DNA of 64,000 nucleotides from Leucocoprinus leucothites (taxonomy: Eukaryota > Basidiomycota > Agaricomycetes > Agaricales > Agaricaceae). A model generated the notes under the pieces. That model saw only the letters and a program-made list of their open reading frames with translations, was not told where the DNA came from and searched no databases. Every line of letters begins with the position of its first letter. The stretch's first letter is position 1. The DNA lies in NCBI GenBank assembly GCA_013368445.1, contig JAACJO010000002.1, positions 2,542,001 to 2,606,000 on the forward strand, read 5' to 3'. The translations under genes were made by a program, and so were the position numbers. This document shows, one piece after another, positions 34,671 through 45,988 of this stretch.

Positions 34671-36344
34671 ATGGGACCATCTCGTATTCGCTATTCCCTC
34701 GAGTACATCCAGAACCTCTATGATACAGGTCAAGATCGATCCAAGCTTGAGAATTTAATCCGAGCCTTCCGTGGTATCCAGGCCCTTGACTCCAAGCATC
34801 CCAATTCCTTCTTCCGCATCGCTGGCTATCACGGCGAACCTTTCCGTGGGGAAGGAGCTACGGACCCGTCGTGGTGGGGAGGATACTGTTGGCACGCCAC
34901 CGTTTTATTTCCCACCTGGCACCGTGCATACCTCCTTCGTCTCGAGGACGCACTCCGAAGCATCCCAGGTTGTCAGGATGTCACTCTCCCATTCTGGGAT
35001 GAGTTGGCTAATATGGGTGTCAAACCAGCCAGGCCAATTCCATCCGTCCTTACTTCTCCTCGATTTGACCTCGACGGCCGAAATGACAATCCTCTCTACT
35101 CGTATAAGCTCCAGGAAGCCCTGGTGGAACAAGTCGAGGGTACAAATGAGCGCTATAGCAAGCACGTGGGTTACGAGACTGTCCGATACCCACTTTCAGG
35201 TAGCCATCCTTTATAATTGTCAACAATAAACGCTGATTCACGCCCTCTTTCAGGTTTAGTGGGAACTGAGACAGATAGAGAGCAGACCGAGGTCCATAAT
35301 GCAGCATACCCAGATCAAGCTGCAAACGCCCAAACACTTAACGACAATGTCGCCAATTGGTTGGAGGGCACTGTCGAAATCGAGATTGACGACAAAGACA
35401 ATCCCACTCGAATGCCCGACACCTATTCCGTCTATGCGAGGTACTTGCGCTGCCTCCAAGCACCTAACTATACTGTCTTCTCGAATACGACTTCCCAGAA
35501 CCAGTGGATCCAAGATGCCGGACAAGATCCTTCGAGCCACTACGTTGTTTCGTTGGAAAGTCCCCACAACGCGCTCCATCTTGCTGTCGGAGGATTCTAT
35601 CAGAAGGGAGTGTACAATGCCGATCCTATTATTGGAGCCAATGGGGACATGGGCGATAACGAGACGGCTGGCTTTGATCCCATCTTCTACCTCCACCACT
35701 GCTTCATTGACTATACCTTTGCAATGTGGCAGAAGGCCAAGGGGCTCACGAAACGCGGCAGCTTGACCCTCATCAAGGATTATCCTGGGACGATCTTGCA
35801 AGAAGGACAACCACAGTATCCTTCTGGAACTGTCATCGAAATGACGACAGCCCTCATCCCATTCGAAAAGCCTGGTGGAGGTTATTACGACTCCAACGAT
35901 ATGACCGACTTTGAAAACGACCTGGATTACACTTATCATCTCGGCTCCCTTCATCCCACACTCCGCTCAAATATCGACTTGAGCTCTCGGGCTCCCTTTG
36001 TTCTCACAAAGAAGGTACACGGCATCAATCGTGCTCAATACGAGGGATCGTTTATCGTCAGGTTGTATGCCCGGGGGCATGATGGCAAGGAAGTTGAAGT
36101 TGGCAGGGAACCTGTTCTGAGCCGTTGGAGTGTAAAGGGCTGTCGTAATTGCATGAACCATCTGAACGTGGAATCGTATATCCCTATCGATGCGACGCTG
36201 CTGAAGACTCTCCAGGGTCCCAGAAGGAAAGAAGATATTCAGTGGTGGGCCGAGGTTCAAACTCGCGATCGTCTGCGAGTGCCTCGAACTATTGGAGGTC
36301 CCAGCGGAGGTGAACCAGAAGGGCCTAAGGTGGGAGATCTCTAA
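34671..36344 (+). CDS. Tyrosinase (polyphenol oxidase) 1, 539 aa
   Basis: Type-3 copper enzyme that hydroxylates monophenols and oxidises o-diphenols to quinones (browning, melanin). Two exons, 34671-35199 and 35254-36344, 1620 nt. CuA ligands: His54 (GYHGEPF), His75 and His84 in YCWHATVLFPTWHRAYLL, with Cys73 two residues before His75, as in the mushroom Cys-His thioether. CuB ligands: His281 and His285 (SPHNALHLAVGG) and the HH of FYLHHCFIDY (324/325). The region after about aa 390 (FVLTKKVHGI, VRLYARGHDGKEVEVG, YIPIDATLL) resembles the C-terminal domain that keeps mushroom tyrosinases latent. No signal peptide, as expected for cytosolic PPO. It is intact, and has near copies at 41.5 and 48.1 kb. 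Confidence 0.95.
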
Positions 36345-36569
36345 TAGCTCGTATATGTATGTCCCGGTGCAACGGCTGGCGAGTTTTCTTTTGCGCAGTT
36401 CAAGATTTTCCAACTGTATTATAATGCGCTTCAAGAGTGCCCTTTTCATCTCTTATGCTTTGGATCTTTCTACTCAGATCTGTTCAGTCTCGGTGTCGCT
36501 TTGTGTAATAAAATGTTACCTTTTCCTCTTACATCTTCACAATCAAGGTGAACTGAGAATGCGTCAGTA

Positions 36570-37060
36570 TACGCGTTATCCCATTCCAAGGCGACTCGAT
36601 TTGTATCAGAGCGGAGATCCGGTATCGAGAATCATCTTGTCAGCTGAACCTTCCCGACAGAGTAAGCACGGTACGCAACAAGTCTGAATTCAGTCTAAAC
36701 TGAATGGTTGCAGGCATATTGCGTGATTTGATGACTGCGGCCTGGGGTGATATCAAATAGATGGTAACATGTATTCAGCGTAATGCAGTCAAGGAATGTG
36801 CGGAGCCGCCCTGCGAGATCATCGTCCGTATAAGCCATGATATCACATAGAGCGATTGGTGGTACGCACAATGATGTGGTCCCTTGAATACAATGAATAA
36901 AAAGATGCTCGCCGAGTACACCAGTCCGGCCAATGATCGATAATGACGAACACGGTACGATGTAATGTCAAGAGGGAAAACAGGGACAGTGAGGATGGGC
37001 GCAGGAGTTGGTGGCTGCATTCATCATCCTCAATAAATTAATATCACTAATACAGATTGG
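36570..37060 (-). pseudogene. UBC6 relic in unit 1
   Basis: Non-coding stretch that aligns by eye, gaps aside, with about 30.23-30.72 kb of the intact UBC6 gene: exon 5 edge, exon 4, exon 3 and the following long intron. Shared words include ATCTTGTCAG, AATAAAAAGA, GAGTACA and GTAATG. Reading frame is lost and splice sites are degraded. It lies between tyrosinase 1 and NACHT 1, in the UBC6 orientation. Confidence 0.7.
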
Positions 37061-37140
37061 TCGCTTGGATCAGGTATCCAGGAGGGGCTGTCGAAACCAG
37101 GTCGTCTTCGTCAATATCCACAGTACCACTCTCCTACTAT

Positions 37141-39199
37141 TCATTGGCCATATACAACTTGACAGGGACATTTACCATCAGGCGGCTGAGATAAAACAAT
37201 CAGAGCATCCGGAGTAGATACCAAGGCAAGCGATTACTTACAGCTTCATTGCTATCCAGCTGAAACCCATTCTCCCACTGCCAAGGGACCGATTCATTCT
37301 CTCCATACCCCAAAATCCAGACTTTCTTGGTATTTGTGCACCCTGGAATGGGACCAATGACTTGTCGAATGATCTTGTCACGAAATTCAGCTGGAAGCTG
37401 CGAATACCGGTCACGTTGAGTGAAAATGCAAAGAAACAAGTGGGAATGCAAACTTACATTGTCTCTTACCGGGCGATGATCAACCAGCCACCCGGCCTTG
37501 TGATCCGTCAACCTGAGCATTTTCTCGAAGGGGAGTTCCATGAGAGATACAGCGGTTTGAGAATCGAGCGGATGCTCGGATACACTACAAAGCGCCCAAA
37601 ACACAGCCAAAACACAGTTGTAGTGATCAGTACTCGACATGCCTTCTGGGAGAATAGTACTTGAGGAAATGTGAGTTGTGAGGAATCTGTGAGTGACATG
37701 GCACCTCGTCAGAACAAGAAACACTAGATGGGTTAGCGAAACACAGAACCTGTACTGCGAGAGCAGACCTCACGCAGCTACTCCAACAACTCCCGCCGCC
37801 ATCTAATTAAGAAGTCACCGAGAATACACAGCTCCTTGGACCGCTGGGGATCTCTCATGAAATCGAGGAACGAATTGTGGTAGAAGTGCATGGATCCAAA
37901 ATAAGAACCTCGAAGCCCCATAACCGACTGGATGGAAGCACAGGCATGACGGAACTGCTCCTCGGAAAGGCAGAGGACTTCGGCAATAGTGGCCGAACCC
38001 CAATGACTGCGTACGAAATGAATCAGGAGGATTTTTGGATCGTTCGTCTGACCTTCGGTGGGACTCGTTGCATGATGAGAGTATAGAAAAAGTCCATCTC
38101 AGCCAAGGCGTTGTCCACCTCAACTTTAGTGGAGACGTACTTGGCAAACTCAAGCACAATGCGCAGCTGGTCTTTGGGGCCATAAGAATTTTCATCCCTG
38201 ATGAAACGAACCATGGTCGAGACGTAGATCCAAAGCCCGCCACCGCGTGTAACAAGCAAGGCAAGGGCCTCCTCCGATGGCCACGACCGGGAAGGCCATG
38301 ATTCTCGCGTATCTTCTTGAACTCGTCGGTCAGATAGGTGAGGATTTCATGATCGATTGCACAGGAAACAGGAAGTTCGATACAAGAGTGAGCGGGAGAC
38401 ACAGCGGTAGAGTTCATGATCCGGATAATGGGATCTTCTGGGCGACTGGTGATGAACCAGCGGAAGGGCGTCGTACATTTTTGAACAGAAGCTGCAATGA
38501 TCTCGATGATCTCACATTGCTCTGCCGTGCCATCGCATTCATCCGGTCCATCAGTGATCACAACACGACCATCAAGACCGCTCTCTGCAATGTCAATCTC
38601 ACGAAGGGGGTGAACGAGCAAATCTTCAAACTGTGTTGACAGTGACGTCGTCACGAGAGCGGGGTCTTCAACCATGCGCTTGTCAACAATTTCCCGGAAT
38701 GAGGGGCATCTGGTAGCAACTTGATACGCGATGGAGGTAAAAGCGCGTCGGGGGTCGTTGCGATTTGGATTGGAGCGAGAGAAGAAGAGAGTGGCAACGA
38801 GTTTGTTTTTAGATGCCACGGCTTCGGCGCAGCTCTGGGCAACAGCTGACTTCCCAATGCCAAAGGGACCGCGCATCCAGAGGATGGGCTCTTTGCGATC
38901 CGACTCTCCCATTGTCCAGTTGGTGATGACGGAAATGTACTCGTTTCGCGTGCCGAGGTGGTATTTCGGGGGTGGACAGCGAGCGCTCGAGTTGTAGAAC
39001 CCATCGGGCATTGAGTATTCAAAGAGGTGTTTAAGGCCTATTCACTACATGAGATCAGTGGTCCAACTGGAGAACACTGAAACTCACCAAAGCCCGCAGG
39101 GGAGGATCCATTGAATTGAGGGTTATAGAAAACAAGATGATGTGCGTTGCGAAACATTTCACATGCGTGCTGCTGCGGTGAGGGAGAGGTAGGTGACAT
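37141..39199 (-). pseudogene. NACHT-domain NTPase (NLR-like) 1, two frameshifts
   Basis: Basidiomycete NLR-like gene. First exon from ATG at 39199 (MSPTSPSPQQHACEMFRNAH), intron, then LKHLFEYSMPDGFYNSSAR and HLGTRNEYISVI leading into the NACHT domain: Walker A GPFGIGKSAVAQS, Walker B-like VVITDGPDECDG, then PFRWFITSRPED. C-terminal exons carry LPFEKMLRLTDHKAGW and LPAEFRDKIIRQVIG. Compared with copy 2, it lacks one base near 38286 (frame lost after ENHGLP) and one T in the run at 38032-38036. The Walker B region also has IDGLDE changed to TDGPDE. Exon 1 is intact here, unlike copy 2. NACHT proteins are STAND ATPases linked in fungi to non-self recognition and programmed cell death. It is convergent with tyrosinase 1. 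Damage could be real or base-calling error in homopolymers. Confidence 0.75.
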
Positions 39200-39289
39200 A
39201 CTAGCTAGAGACGAAGGAGGAGGTGATTACTGAGGCAGGCAAGTGGAAAGTTGAGCGGGTGAAGATCGAATAGCTGGAACTTCCAGTTT

Positions 39290-39745
39290 ATTCTCTGACC
39301 TGCAGAGAGGGGCTGGCTGGCAGTGGTAGACTCGCACGACACATGAGTGCATAATGTCAGAGCTGCGGCATACTCACAAGGCCAATAACAGACCTGCACA
39401 CTGCCGGGGAGGCAAGTCCCAGGCCTGCACCTTTCCAGGGAGGCAAATCCCAAGCCTGCACCATAGAAACCCACTGAACCCATATCTGGACTACGCCAGC
39501 ATGACACTGGGGATACCTGCACCGGCTCCAGCCGGTCAAGCGTAGGCTCGCAGGTACCGGAGCGCTATAATGCAGACCTCCAGTAAATACCACCGGTTAA
39601 TCGGATATCTGCACAAAGGAAGCAGGGTTTTCTGCATCCTTTCCAGATACCAGCAGTGTTTCTCACAACCGTATGATATGTACATACCTGCATACCAGGT
39701 TTTTACTGACGATGGCTTTTGCAACCCTGATCATGAGCTCCTTTT
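39290..39745. other. Unit 1/unit 2 junction segment with short direct repeats
   Basis: After the NACHT 1 first exon, similarity to unit 2 stops near 39.29 kb. The following 450 bp contain two imperfect about 31-bp direct repeats (39381-39445, pattern CCTGCAC...AGGGAGGCAA) and several further CCTGCA words. No ORF or terminal inverted repeat was recognised. It may be an insertion or a duplication scar. Confidence 0.45.
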
Positions 39746-41294
39746 TTTCTCTCTCTCACTCTGAAGTGAAGTTTTCAGTAATTTGAGAACTACAATGTCA
39801 TGATATACCAGAGTCTAAAAGGTAAGCCAAGTGAATAAATGTGGCTCTAAGTTTGTATTCAGCTTTGGATGACCATCATGGAAGCTCTAGGCACAAGGCT
39901 CGAATGTAATCAGTCCCCTGGATTTAAATGGTCGCCCCAGGATTTAAATCAAGGGTAACGACAGCACACCCTTTATATTTGGCTTGAATACACGGACCTC
40001 ACATCCCGCATTAGCCACAAGTGCCGTCCGGTATTGTGTTCTGTTGCGGTGGGCTGCTCTATTTTCTACGGGCCATCGGATTTAATCATATTTACCCCAC
40101 CTTCTTCAACTAAACTCAGAGTGCCCGCTGAGGCTGACCAAATGCGCACACCGTTGGTCGGAGTCCGTTGTGCGCTTCTAACTTTTAGCTTCATCATCTC
40201 ATCCTTATCCTCGCACTAACGTGAGGGGTGTGATTTATTTAATTTCACTTTCAGACATAGCTCGACAACTGAAAAATTTTCCCATTCTTCCTATTTCATT
40301 CCTATACTTGACCTGGTAGGTTCTATGTCTAGACGGTAGAAATATAAATAGCAGGACTTTGACAAGTGCGCTCAATTGCGGAGAAGATTCTCGCAGATAA
40401 AAAGTGCCGTAGTACCCGTTAAGGGTACCATCTACTTCAGACAATGGCAGAGTCCGGGGCTTCTCTGAGGCACATCTGCGACTAAACACCATTTCTGGTG
40501 ATCCAACCCCAGGATATTAAACGACTCAAGTCACCCGAGCCACCGATCAGACTTAAAATATCAAGAACGGGTTCCTGCTCCAACAGATCAATGAAATTGG
40601 TTCTGTGAAGCTTGAGTTCAGGAAAACATACCAGGCCCAATCACATAGTGGGTGGGAACCAGTCTCACCGATCGGCCTTCTATATACAACCTCAGAAGAA
40701 TTCACCGCGGATTGTTGGGTTTACATGTCAGAGACAACATTCGAAGATCGGGAACAAGTTGAGAGAATTTCTAGCAGTGGGCTCTCAACCGCCACCCTCC
40801 AACCACCGTCAACAGATGGATTGATCGGCGATTCATATGCAGTTAAATATATCAATTCCTATTTTCACTCTACCTGGATATATACGATGATATGTGGCTG
40901 TCCCTAGGCTCTCAGAGGCGGATGAAGCTGTTGTTAGCCAGGTTCTCCGGCTATACAATAATTGGCAATAGCCATTCATGAAGAAATACCAATGTCTCAA
41001 TTTTGATTCCCGGCGCACGTCTATTTGGCTTCATCAGCACAGAAAGCAAGTCGTCCTCATGACGAGCCCAAGCTGACCATGACCCCATTACGCAAATATA
41101 GCAAGGGGAGCTCAAGTGATTGATCAAACACTGGGGATTCCCAATCCAATCACCTGTGCACCCATTTGACATAGAACGTGGATGTTTTAGAAGATGTTAA
41201 AGTAAGTCGGGAGGAATGCGGCAGAGATGCCCTATGACAAAACATAGGTCGCACATCACTCGAACAAGAACCTGGCATACGGCAAGGGTCTACG

Positions 41295-41443
41295 TATATA
41301 AGACCTGTAATTATCGATGGGTTTCATCAACCACTTACTGGTTTGCACTGCTACTGAACCCTCGTCTATTGTTCAGGTGGTGAGTCGAGACATCCTGGTC
41401 GACTACCATTTTTTATCACTAATGAACACACGTTAAACCATAG
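41295..41443 (+). promoter_or_regulatory. Tyrosinase 2 TATA box and 5' UTR intron
   Basis: TATATAAG at 41295-41302, and GTGAGT...CATAG intron at 41380-41443, matching tyrosinase 1 in position and sequence. Confidence 0.55.
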
Positions 41444-41472
41444 CACACCGTAGACTTGTATACACGTACAAT

Positions 41473-43170
41473 ATGGGACCATCTCGCACTCGCTATTCCC
41501 TCGAGTACATCCAGAATCTCTACGATACAGGTCAGGATCGATCCAAGCTCGAGAATTTGATCAGGGCCTTCCGTGGTATTCAGGCCCTTGACCCCAAGGA
41601 CCCAAATTCCTTCTTCCGCATTGCCGGCTACCATGGTGAACCTTTCCGTGGAGAAGGAGCTACAGACCCCTCGTGGTGGGGAGGATACTGCTGGCACGCC
41701 ACCGTTTTGTTCCCCACCTGGCACCGTGCATACCTGCTCCGTCTCGAAAACGCACTCCGAAGCATCCCAGGTTGTCAGGACGTTACGCTCCCATTCTGGG
41801 ATGAGCTGGCTAACAGGGGCGCTAAACCAGCCAGGCCAATTCCATCCGTTCTTACCTCCCTCGGTTCGACCTCGACGGCCGAAATGACAATCCGCTCTAC
41901 TCGTACAAGCTCCAGGAAGCCCTGGGAAGGGGGTTGGGGATCAGCGCTACAGCAAACACGCGGGTTACGAGACTGTCCGATACCCACTCTCAGGTAGCCA
42001 TACTTTCTTATGACCAACAATGAACGCTGATTCACTCCTTCTCTCAGGTTTAGTGGGAACCGACAGAGACAGAAAGGAGACCAAGGCCCACAATGCCGGG
42101 TTTCAAGATCAAGCTATAACCACCCAAATACTCAACGATAATGTCGCTAATTGGTTGGAGGGCACTGTCGAAATCACGATTGACGATAAGGACAAACCCA
42201 CCCCAATGCCTGACACTTATTCCGTCTATGCGAGGTACTTGCGCTGCCTCCAAGCACCCAACTACACTGTCTTCTCGAATACGACTTCTCAGAACCAGTG
42301 GATCAAGGATGCCGGACAGGATCCTTCGAGCCACTACGTTGTTTCATTGGAAAGTCCCCACAACGCGGTCCATCTTGCTGTCGGGGGTTTTATCAGAAGG
42401 GCGTGTATAATGCCAATCCTATTCTTGGAGCCAATGGCGACATGGGCAACAACGAGACGGCTGGCTTTGATCCCGTCTTCTACTTCCATCACTGCTATAT
42501 TGACTATGTCTTTGCAGTGTGGCAGAGGGCCAAGGGGCTTACGAAACGCGGTAGTTTGACCCTTATCAAGAATTATCCTGGGACGATCCTGAAAGAAGGA
42601 CAACCACACTATCCTTCTGGAACTGTCATCGAAATGACGACAGCCCTCATCCCGTTCGAAAAGCCCAGTGGAGGTTACTATGACTCGAACGATATGACCG
42701 ACTACGAAAACGACTTGGACTACACTTACCATCTCGGCTCTCTTGATCCCACACTCCGCTCGACTATCGACTTGAGCACTCGAGCCCCATTCGTCCTCAC
42801 AAAGAGGGTACACGACATCGATCGTGCTCAGTATGAGGGATCGTTTATCGTCAGGTTGTACGCCCGGGGGCATGATGGCAAGGAAGTTGAAGTTGGCAGG
42901 GAACCTGTTCTGAGCCGTTGGAGTGTGAAGGGCTGTAGTAATTGCATGAACAATCTGAACGTGGAATCATATATCCCTATCGATGCGACGCTGTTGAAGA
43001 CTCTCCAGGGTCCCGGAAGGAAAGAAGACATTGAATGGTGGGCCGAGGTTCAAACTCGCGATCGTCTGCGAGCGCCCAGACCTATCGGAGGTCCCGCGGA
43101 GGTGATGAACCAGAGGGGCCCAAGGTGGACGATTTCTAATGACTCATATACAAATGTCCCAGTGCAATAG
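41473..43170 (+). pseudogene. Tyrosinase 2, broken by several frameshifts
   Basis: Near copy of tyrosinase 1, with the same start, CuA block (GYHGEPF, YCWHATVLFPTWHR) and intron (41994-42047). Relative to copies 1 and 3: one base missing near 41858 (SVLTSP becomes SVLTSLG); a net loss of 7 bp at about 41928-41944; one base missing near 42389, inside the CuB region between AVGG and YQKG; and one base missing near 43094, which replaces the EPEGPKVGDL end. CuB sequences still exist in fragments (SPHNAVHLAVGG, FYFHHCYIDY). The coding frame cannot produce a complete enzyme. A truncated 174-codon product with only CuA is conceivable. Confidence 0.85.
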
Positions 43171-43489
43171 CTAGTGAATTTCTTTCATGCAGTCCAAAAA
43201 CGTTCCAGTTGTATTATAATGCGCCTCGACAGTGCTCGTTTTATCTCTTATGCTTTCCATCTTTCTACTCAGATACGTTCAGTCTCGGTATGATTTGTGT
43301 AACAAAAATATTACCTTTTCCTCTTACATCTTCGCAGTAAAGGCGAACTGTAGGTTGAATATTCTCCGCCATGACTCGTGTGCGAAGGTTTTCAGGTATT
43401 GGCACTGACCGGAAAACGTGCTTCCGTGCCTTTGCAAAGTGTGAGGATTGGCTTAGGTGAAGGGAGCAGATACGTCGATGTATGTGTTG

Positions 43490-43880
43490 TATCATTCCAA
43501 GGCAACACAACTTGTACCAGAGTGGAATCAGCGGAATCTCTGTGACAGGGTAAGCACCTATAGGCACGGTATGCAACGAGTCATAATTCAGTCTAAACTG
43601 ACTGGCGGCACGGGCATATTGTGTGATTTGATGACTTAACATTACCTGATATCAGGCGGCTTGAGACGATATAGAATAGGTGGAAATATGTATTCTCCAT
43701 GGTATTCTCCACCAGCGTAATGCGGACAAGCAATGGGCGGGGCGGCGCTGTAAGATCATCGTTGGCACGGCCATGATACCCCAGAGAGCGATTGGTAGCA
43801 CCTACAATGATGGGTTCCCTGATCACAGTCAATAAAAAGATGTTCGCTGAGTACACCAGTCCGGCCAACAATCAATGATG
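43490..43880 (-). pseudogene. UBC6 relic in unit 2
   Basis: Aligns by eye with UBC6 at about 30.30-30.66 kb. On the minus strand the exon 4 part still reads YAGGEYHG, then IFPP, against [18 protein letters not shown] in the gene. Around it GATACCCCAGA and AATAAAAAGATG are shared. Frameshifted and lacking the other exons. Confidence 0.75.
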
Positions 43881-43934
43881 GCTGTCGAAATCAGGTCGTC
43901 TTCATCGATATCCACAGTCCCGCTCTCCTACTAT

Positions 43935-45988
43935 TCATTGTCCGTATACAACTTGACAGGGACATTTACCATCAGGCGGCTGAGATAAAACAATCAGAAC
44001 ATCCAGAGTAAATACCAAGGCAAGCGATTACTTACAGCTTCATTGCTATCCAGCTGAAACCCATTCTCCCACTGCCAAGGGACCGATTCATTCTCTCCAT
44101 ACCCCAAAATCCAGACTTTCTTGGTATTTGTGCACCCTGGAATGGGACACATGACTTGTCGAATGATCTTGTCACGAAATTCAGCTGGAAGCTGCGAATA
44201 CCGGTCACGTTAATGAGTGAAAATGCAAAGAAACAAGTGGGAATGCAAACTTACATTGTCTCTTACCGGGCGATGATCAGCCACCCGGCCTTGTGATCCG
44301 TCAACCTGAGCATTTTCTCGAAGGGGAGTTCCATGAGAGATACAGCGGTTTGAGAATCAAGGATACACTACAAAGCGCCCAAAACACAGCCAAAACACAG
44401 TTGTAGTGATCAGTACTCGACATGCCTTCTGGGAGAATAGTACTTGAGGAAATGTGAGTTGTGAGGAATCTGTGAGTGACATGGCACCTCGTCAGAACAA
44501 GAAACACTAGATGGGTTAGGGAAACACAGAACCTGTACTGCGAGAGCAGACCTCACGCAGCTACTCCAACAACTCCCGCCGCCATCCAATCAAGAAGTCA
44601 CCGAGAATACACAGCTCCTTGGACCGCTGGGGATCTCTCATGAAATCGAGGAACGAATTGTGGTAGAAGTGCATGGATCCAAAATAAGAACCTCGAAGCC
44701 CCATAACCGACTGGATGGAAGCACAGGCATGACGGAACTGCTCCTCGGAAAGGCAGAGGACTTCGGCAATAGTGGCCGAACCCCAATGACTGCGTACAAA
44801 ATGAATCAGGAGGATTTTTTGGATCGTTCGTCTGACCTTCGGTGGGACTCGTTGCATGATGAGAGTATAGAAAAAGCCCATCTCAGCCAAGGTGTTGTCC
44901 ACCTCAACTTTAGTGGAGACGTACTTGGCAAACTCAAGCACAATGCGCAGCTGGTCTTTGGGGCCATAAGAATTTTTATCCTTAATGAAACGAACCATGG
45001 TCGAGACGTAGATCCAAAGCCCGCCACCGCGTGTAACAAACAAGGCAAGGGCCTCCTCAGATGGCCATGACTCGGGAAGGCCATGATTCTCGCGGATCTT
45101 CTTGAACTCGTCGGTCAGATAGGTGAGGATCTCGTGATCGATTGCATGGGATACGGGAAGTTCGATACAAGAGCGAGCGGGAGACACAGCGGTAGAGTTC
45201 ATGGTCCGGATAATGGGGTCTTCGGGGCGACTGGTTATGAACCAGCGGAAGGGCGTCGTACATTTTTGAACAGAAGCTGCAATGATCTCAGTGACCTCAC
45301 ACTGCTCTGCCGTGCCATCGCATTCATCCAGTCCATCAATGATCACAACACGACCATCAAGACCGCTCTCTGCAATGTCAATCTCGCGAAGGGGGTGGAC
45401 GAGCAAATCTTTAAACTGTGTTGACAGTGACGTCGTCACGAGAGCGGGGCCTTCAAACATGCGCTTGTCAACGATTTCACGGAATGAGGTACATTTGGTA
45501 GCAACTTGATACGCGATGGAGGTAAAAGCGCGTCGAGGGTCGTTGCAATCTGGATTGGAGCGAGAGAAGAAGAGAGTGGCAACGAGTTTGTTTTTGGACG
45601 CCAGGGCTTCAGCACAGCTCTGGGAAACAGCTGACTTGCCGATGCCAAAGGGACCGCGCATCCAGAGGATGGGCTCTTTACGATCCAACTCTCCCAGCGC
45701 CCAGTGGGTGATGACGGAAATATACTCGTTTCGCGTGCCAAGGTGGCATTTCGGGGGTGCATAGCGAGCGCTCGAGTTGTAGAACCCATCGGGCATTAAG
45801 TATTCAAAGAGGTGTTTAAGGCCTATTCATTACATGAGATCAGTGGTCCAACTGGAGAACACTGAAACTCACCAAAGCCCGCACGGGAGGATTCATTGAA
45901 TTGAGGGTTACATGTAGAAAACAAGATGATGTGCGTTGCGAAACATTTCACATGCGTGCTGCTGCGGTGAGGGAGAGGTAGGCGACAT
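43935..45988 (-). pseudogene. NACHT-domain NTPase (NLR-like) 2, disrupted in exon 1 only
   Basis: Copy of NACHT 1. The main frame is fully open from 45796 to 44561 (411 codons): MPDGFYNSSAR, HLGTRNEYISVI, Walker A GPFGIGKSAVSQS, Walker B VVIIDGLDECDG, PFRWFITSRPED, then a region ending YHNSFLDFMRDPQRSKELC. It lacks the two single-base losses of copy 1. Its first exon (ATG at 45988) instead has four extra bases CATG at about 45911-45914 that shift the frame into an early stop just after LVFY. A shorter protein from the internal Met at 45796 would keep the whole NTPase domain. C-terminal exons (44.03-44.5 kb) show small deletions relative to copy 1. It may therefore be an N-truncated but otherwise usable STAND ATPase. 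Confidence 0.7.

Larger units (their letters stand above)
32400..39290 (+). repeat. Segmental repeat unit 1 (promoter, tyrosinase 1, UBC6 relic, NACHT 1)
   Basis: Sequence similar to about 39.74-46.08 kb (unit 2) and, for its left half, to about 46.45-49.9 kb (unit 3). Tyrosinase starts lie 6802 and 6602 bp apart, and NACHT starts 6789 bp apart. Matches extend through promoter blocks (for example TTTAAATGG and cacatcagcggatca-like words), coding regions, the UBC6 relic and the NACHT gene. Boundaries are approximate. Confidence 0.75.

Noticed and set aside
35256..35954. 232-codon minus-strand frame opposite tyrosinase 1
   Set aside because: Antisense shadow; similar shadows occur opposite copies 2 and 3 because the coding sequence is conserved.
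38277..38639. 120-codon + strand frame opposite NACHT 1
   Set aside because: Shadow of the NACHT coding strand, also seen opposite NACHT 2.
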